64,000 nt of DNA, from assembly GCF_003473485.1 (NCBI RefSeq), contig NC_053045.1:44682494-44746493 (forward strand), written 5' to 3'. Shown piece by piece: positions 60,922 to 64,000 of the stretch. Under the pieces are notes generated by a model that saw only the letters and a program-made list of their open reading frames with translations, was not told the origin of the DNA and did no database searches. Both the position numbers and the translations under genes were made by a program. This DNA comes from Medicago truncatula (taxonomy: Eukaryota > Streptophyta > Magnoliopsida > Fabales > Fabaceae). Every line of letters begins with the position of its first letter. Positions within the stretch are counted from its first letter, which is position 1.

Positions 60922-63143
60922 CTAGGAATTGGCTGGCGCAAATTTTAGTGAAATGCTATTGACACAATGGCGTTCGTTCGTGGGTGTCGGAAATCCTTCA
61001 CCTTTAAATACATGACCGAGATGTCCCCCACAAGCAGCACATGTTATTTCTATCCTCATTCCATCTGGGTCCGCCTGGTGGTGAAACACATCAATTTTAT
61101 CAGGTTTGTAAAAACTTAAATTGCTGATGCAGTAATAGTAATATGCAAAAATAGTGAAGATAAGGCAGCATAATAACAAATAAACTCACGTGGCGGTTTA
61201 TGGCTCCAGGAACACCCTCATAGAAGGCTGGCCAGCCACAACCGGAATTGAATTTTGTCGTTGACTTGTAGAGTGGAGTCCCGCAACCTGCACAACTGTA
61301 GACTCCCTCCCCAAAGAACTTGTCATATTCTCCTGTTCCAGGGTACCTTGATAATAATACCAAAACATTTTCTTGTTAACAGAAAAGGAAATCTCAATTT
61401 TGAGTCTATATATCATTAACTGTTATTTGTTCAAGTTGACAGAAAAGTATTGGTACAAACAACTATATTTAGTGTAAAAGAGAGTGAAATATATTAAACT
61501 CAAACAGTTCAGGTAAAAATTTCATCAACACAATAGATATTACAAAATTCAAAAAGATATAACATGTGAAACATAGACTGCAGGTTTATGTCTAATCAAT
61601 TGCCTAAGATCACTAATTTAATATGACAAAATCATCATCCAAACTACACATTTAACACTTGACTTTCTCTCAATATTACCTCCAAAAAAAATATAAACAA
61701 CTATACATTTATATATCATTATATATGATAATGGTTTTTTTTTTATTTTTATAAAATATCAAAGTTAAAAATATTTAAATATTGTGATATTAAAATTTCA
61801 TTGCAAGACCACCTCAAGTAAGATAAAATGCTATCTCCTCCCGTGAATATTATCATGTTAGAAGATTTAGTAGTTACTCCAATAACACCACTGCCCCCAA
61901 AAACCATACTCCAACAAATTAATTGCATGTTGACAAAACTTTGCAAGAGATCTTTATGTTCTTTTGACAGCATCTTCCCTTGACACCTGCTAAACTTCTA
62001 CTGCATCACTCCTCCCTTCTCTAACCACTTACTGCAAAACTTTCCTCGTCTCTAATTTCCAAAACATCTCCTTAACCAGCAAAAGCCTAAAACTTTGCTG
62101 CTCCTCCACCTAATTTAATCTCCTCTGCTTCTCTTCCCTGCCACATGCCTATGATAATTGCACAGAAATAGCAAAGAACCAAAATCATATGAAGCCCTTA
62201 TATCTCCGTATGTTAATCCCCTATATCCTTTTCCATTTAAAGGGCATGAGTGCAACAAATGCTGAAACTGTGACCTCTCAAAGAGCATGAGTAAAATAAT
62301 ATCATGTTTCAAAATGTTATATAAATGTGTTAATTGTAGTATTGTATGAAAATCACATATGCTCAATTATGCGGTGCTCTAAATAATGTGATACAGAAAG
62401 TTGTGAAATTCTTACTCCCTAATTCGATTCTCTGAAAAGTTTTTAATAACTAAAGGTGAACACCACAGACTTAAATGTTATAAAATGATGTTAAAGTTAT
62501 ATTGATTCATCGAAGACATGCACCAATCCCATTTACTCCAAAAAACTAATTGATTAATTCTTTCTTATAGTTGTAAATCAGTAAAAGTTGTGCCTTAATC
62601 CTACATAGAAACATGATTCTGGCTGGCTCTATTTCATTAAGCCACTATAGTACATACTACATAGTTACCCTCCTTTTCTAGTCTAACTTCTGTGTTCCCT
62701 GTTTAGATAAATAGCTTAACTAAGAGCTTATGGCATAAAGTGATTATGTATAAGCTATTTCTATAATATAAATAAAATCAAATTGTTTTCATATAAGCAT
62801 AAGCTGATTTCATAAGCTATTAAATAAGCAACTAAATATTGAAAAGTTGGTTGATTGAGAGTTTGAGAGATGAAATAACGTACTCAGTGCCTTTCTGCCT
62901 GAGAATCCGAAACTGCTCGGGGGAGAGAATAGCTTGCCATTCTTCCTCCGATTTCTGGACCGAGCCAGGAGTAGGTGCAGCAGACATGGCAACAATTCCA
63001 CCGCGAAAACCACGCTTCGGTTGACGAATGGAAATGGTAGGGAGAGAGTTGAAGAGAAAGGTAGGGTTAGAACGAATTGAGGAAATGGGTTTGGTGACGT
63101 TGAAAGAAGAAAGAGGTGTTATCCTTAGGATATTCACCATCAT
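60922..63143 (-). CDS. Methionine sulfoxide reductase B, plastid type, 3 exons
   Basis: Reduces methionine-R-sulfoxide in oxidised proteins. Exons: 63143-62884, 61346-61190, 61074-60922, GT-AG, 189 residues from the first ATG of a double ATG (second at 63140). Residues 1 to about 52 are Ser/Arg-rich with few acids, like a chloroplast transit peptide. The SelR domain follows: [20 protein letters not shown], zinc-binding Cys105/Cys108 (YSCAGCG) and Cys151/Cys154 (CAACGG), [20 protein letters not shown] with catalytic Cys176, and SGCGWPAF with Cys123, a likely resolving cysteine that favours a two-cysteine (MSRB2-like) mechanism. The start codon lies inside the first unit of a 169-bp tandem array. 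An in-frame open stretch continues upstream to 63260 without a stop but looks like leader sequence. Confidence 0.94.
62705..62832. repeat. Legume-type dispersed repeat in MSRB intron 1
   Basis: AAGAGCTTATGGCATAAAGT, then TGATTATGTATAAGCTATTT and ATATAAGCATAAGCTGATTT, built from repeated (T)AAGCT(T)AT words. I recognise it as a dispersed element common in legume DNA; related words occur in the tandem array at 63136-63594. Confidence 0.45.
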
Positions 63144-63594
63144 CTTGTGTTCATCAAGGTCAGCGTGTGACCCTCGCCCAACCAATATGTACCAATTCTT
63201 CTTTGGATAATATATGATTAAACCAAATTGTTTGTATTTGGGCTCTGTCTGGTAACACAAAAAAGCTAGGTTATAGTTTGTTTGATTAGCTTATAAGCTA
63301 ATCAACCATCATCTTGTGTTCATCAAGGTCAGCGTGTGACCCTCGCCCAACCAATATGTACCAATTCTTCTTTGGATAATATATGATTAAACCAAATTGT
63401 TTGTATTTGGGCTCTGTCTGGTAACACAAAAAAGCTAGGTTATAGTTTGTTTGATTAGCTTATAAGCTAATCAACCATCATCTTGTGTTCATCAAGGTCA
63501 GCGTGTGACCCTCGCCCAACCAATATGTACCAATTCTTCTTTGGATAATATATGATTAAACCAAATTGTTTGTATTTGGGCTCTGTCTGGTAAC
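63136..63594. repeat. 169-bp tandem array over the MSRB start and upstream region
   Basis: A unit starting ACCATCATCTTGTGTTCATC and ending TTAGCTTATAAGCTAATCA repeats with period 169 at 63136, 63305 and 63474; the third copy breaks off near 63594. The copies look essentially identical. Each carries the double ATG (read on the minus strand), but only the first copy continues into the reductase reading frame. Confidence 0.95.
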
Positions 63595-64000
63595 AAGTTT
63601 TTTTCATGAGGTTATATCGTTTTTTGAAAAGTTATTTCAAGTAGCTTTTTAGCATATAGTTATAGTTTTTTATATTTTCTTCCAACTTTAACCCTATTAA
63701 TTTAAATTAATTATTTTTTTAATTAAACAACTATTCATACCCATGTTCATCTTTATTTCCGCCCCATTTTTCCCTTAAAAAAAATATCACGTTGTTTTTT
63801 TTTAAGGAGCACTTTATATATATATATATATATAGCTAAAAATGACGATTTTTTTATATTTTTATGAATGTTTGATAAAGATATAGATCATTTTGAGTTA
63901 TTAATAGAGTCAATGACCAAATAGAAAATTTGGTACAAATACAAATACCAATTTGATGGTTTACTTGATAATGAATAAAAGGAAATGATAACAAGTGTCC
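63595..64000. other. Intergenic, upstream of the MSRB tandem array
   Basis: AT-rich DNA with a TA dinucleotide run near 63816-63834. No gene recognised. Confidence 0.4.

Noticed and set aside
63144-63260. N-terminal extension of the MSRB frame from an upstream ATG
   Set aside because: The extension lies in the tandem repeat and has no transit-peptide character, while the ATG at 63143 gives a proper plastid-type N-terminus and normal length.

Overview
The window is nuclear DNA from a flowering plant. The evidence is AT-rich, intron-rich genes with GT-AG introns, a plant-type U5 snRNA promoter (GTCCCACATCG element plus TATA box), plant-specific genes and many small plant transposons. The style of the SINEs, MITEs and retrotransposon pieces suggests a papilionoid legume of the Medicago/Trifolium/Pisum group; that part is inference. 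I reconstructed eight protein-coding genes exon by exon. In each, the reading frame closes across every exon and the protein length fits its family.

Layout. 1.6-4.2 kb (+): glyoxysomal malate dehydrogenase with a PTS2 signal. 5.2-6.8 kb (-): a bHLH transcription factor, convergent with it. 8.0-10.5 kb: an internally deleted Copia LTR retrotransposon with a 5-bp target duplication. 10.5-13.4 kb: intergenic DNA with a microsatellite, a SINE and a small inverted-repeat element. 13.5-16.3 kb: a Mutator-like element with 45-bp-class terminal inverted repeats, two convergent ORFs and two long hairpins between them. Its right end lies 76 bp before the start codon of the next gene. 16.4-19.5 kb (+): L-galactose dehydrogenase. 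20.7-27.8 kb (-): ankyrin-repeat DHHC S-acyltransferase, 13 exons. 29.6 kb (+): U5 snRNA gene with promoter and 3' box. 32.7-39.5 kb (-): Spinster-like major facilitator transporter, 16 exons. 39.5-45.7 kb: transposon-rich intergenic DNA. 45.7-48.3 kb (+): glucose-6-phosphate 1-epimerase family protein. 49.7-59.5 kb (-): chloroplast K+ efflux antiporter of the KEA3 type, 19 exons. 60.9-63.1 kb (-): plastid-type methionine sulfoxide reductase B, whose start codon and upstream region sit in a 169-bp tandem array.

The genes are not an operon or a recognisable cluster. Several touch related physiology: ascorbate synthesis (GalDH), repair of oxidised methionine (MSRB), photosynthetic ion balance (KEA3) and peroxisomal NADH handling (MDH). 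I read this as ordinary euchromatic gene neighbourhood. The most unusual structures are the Mutator-like element with its twin hairpins at the GalDH promoter, the MSRB 5' tandem array, the duplicated C-terminal coding end of the Spinster gene and the U5 locus.
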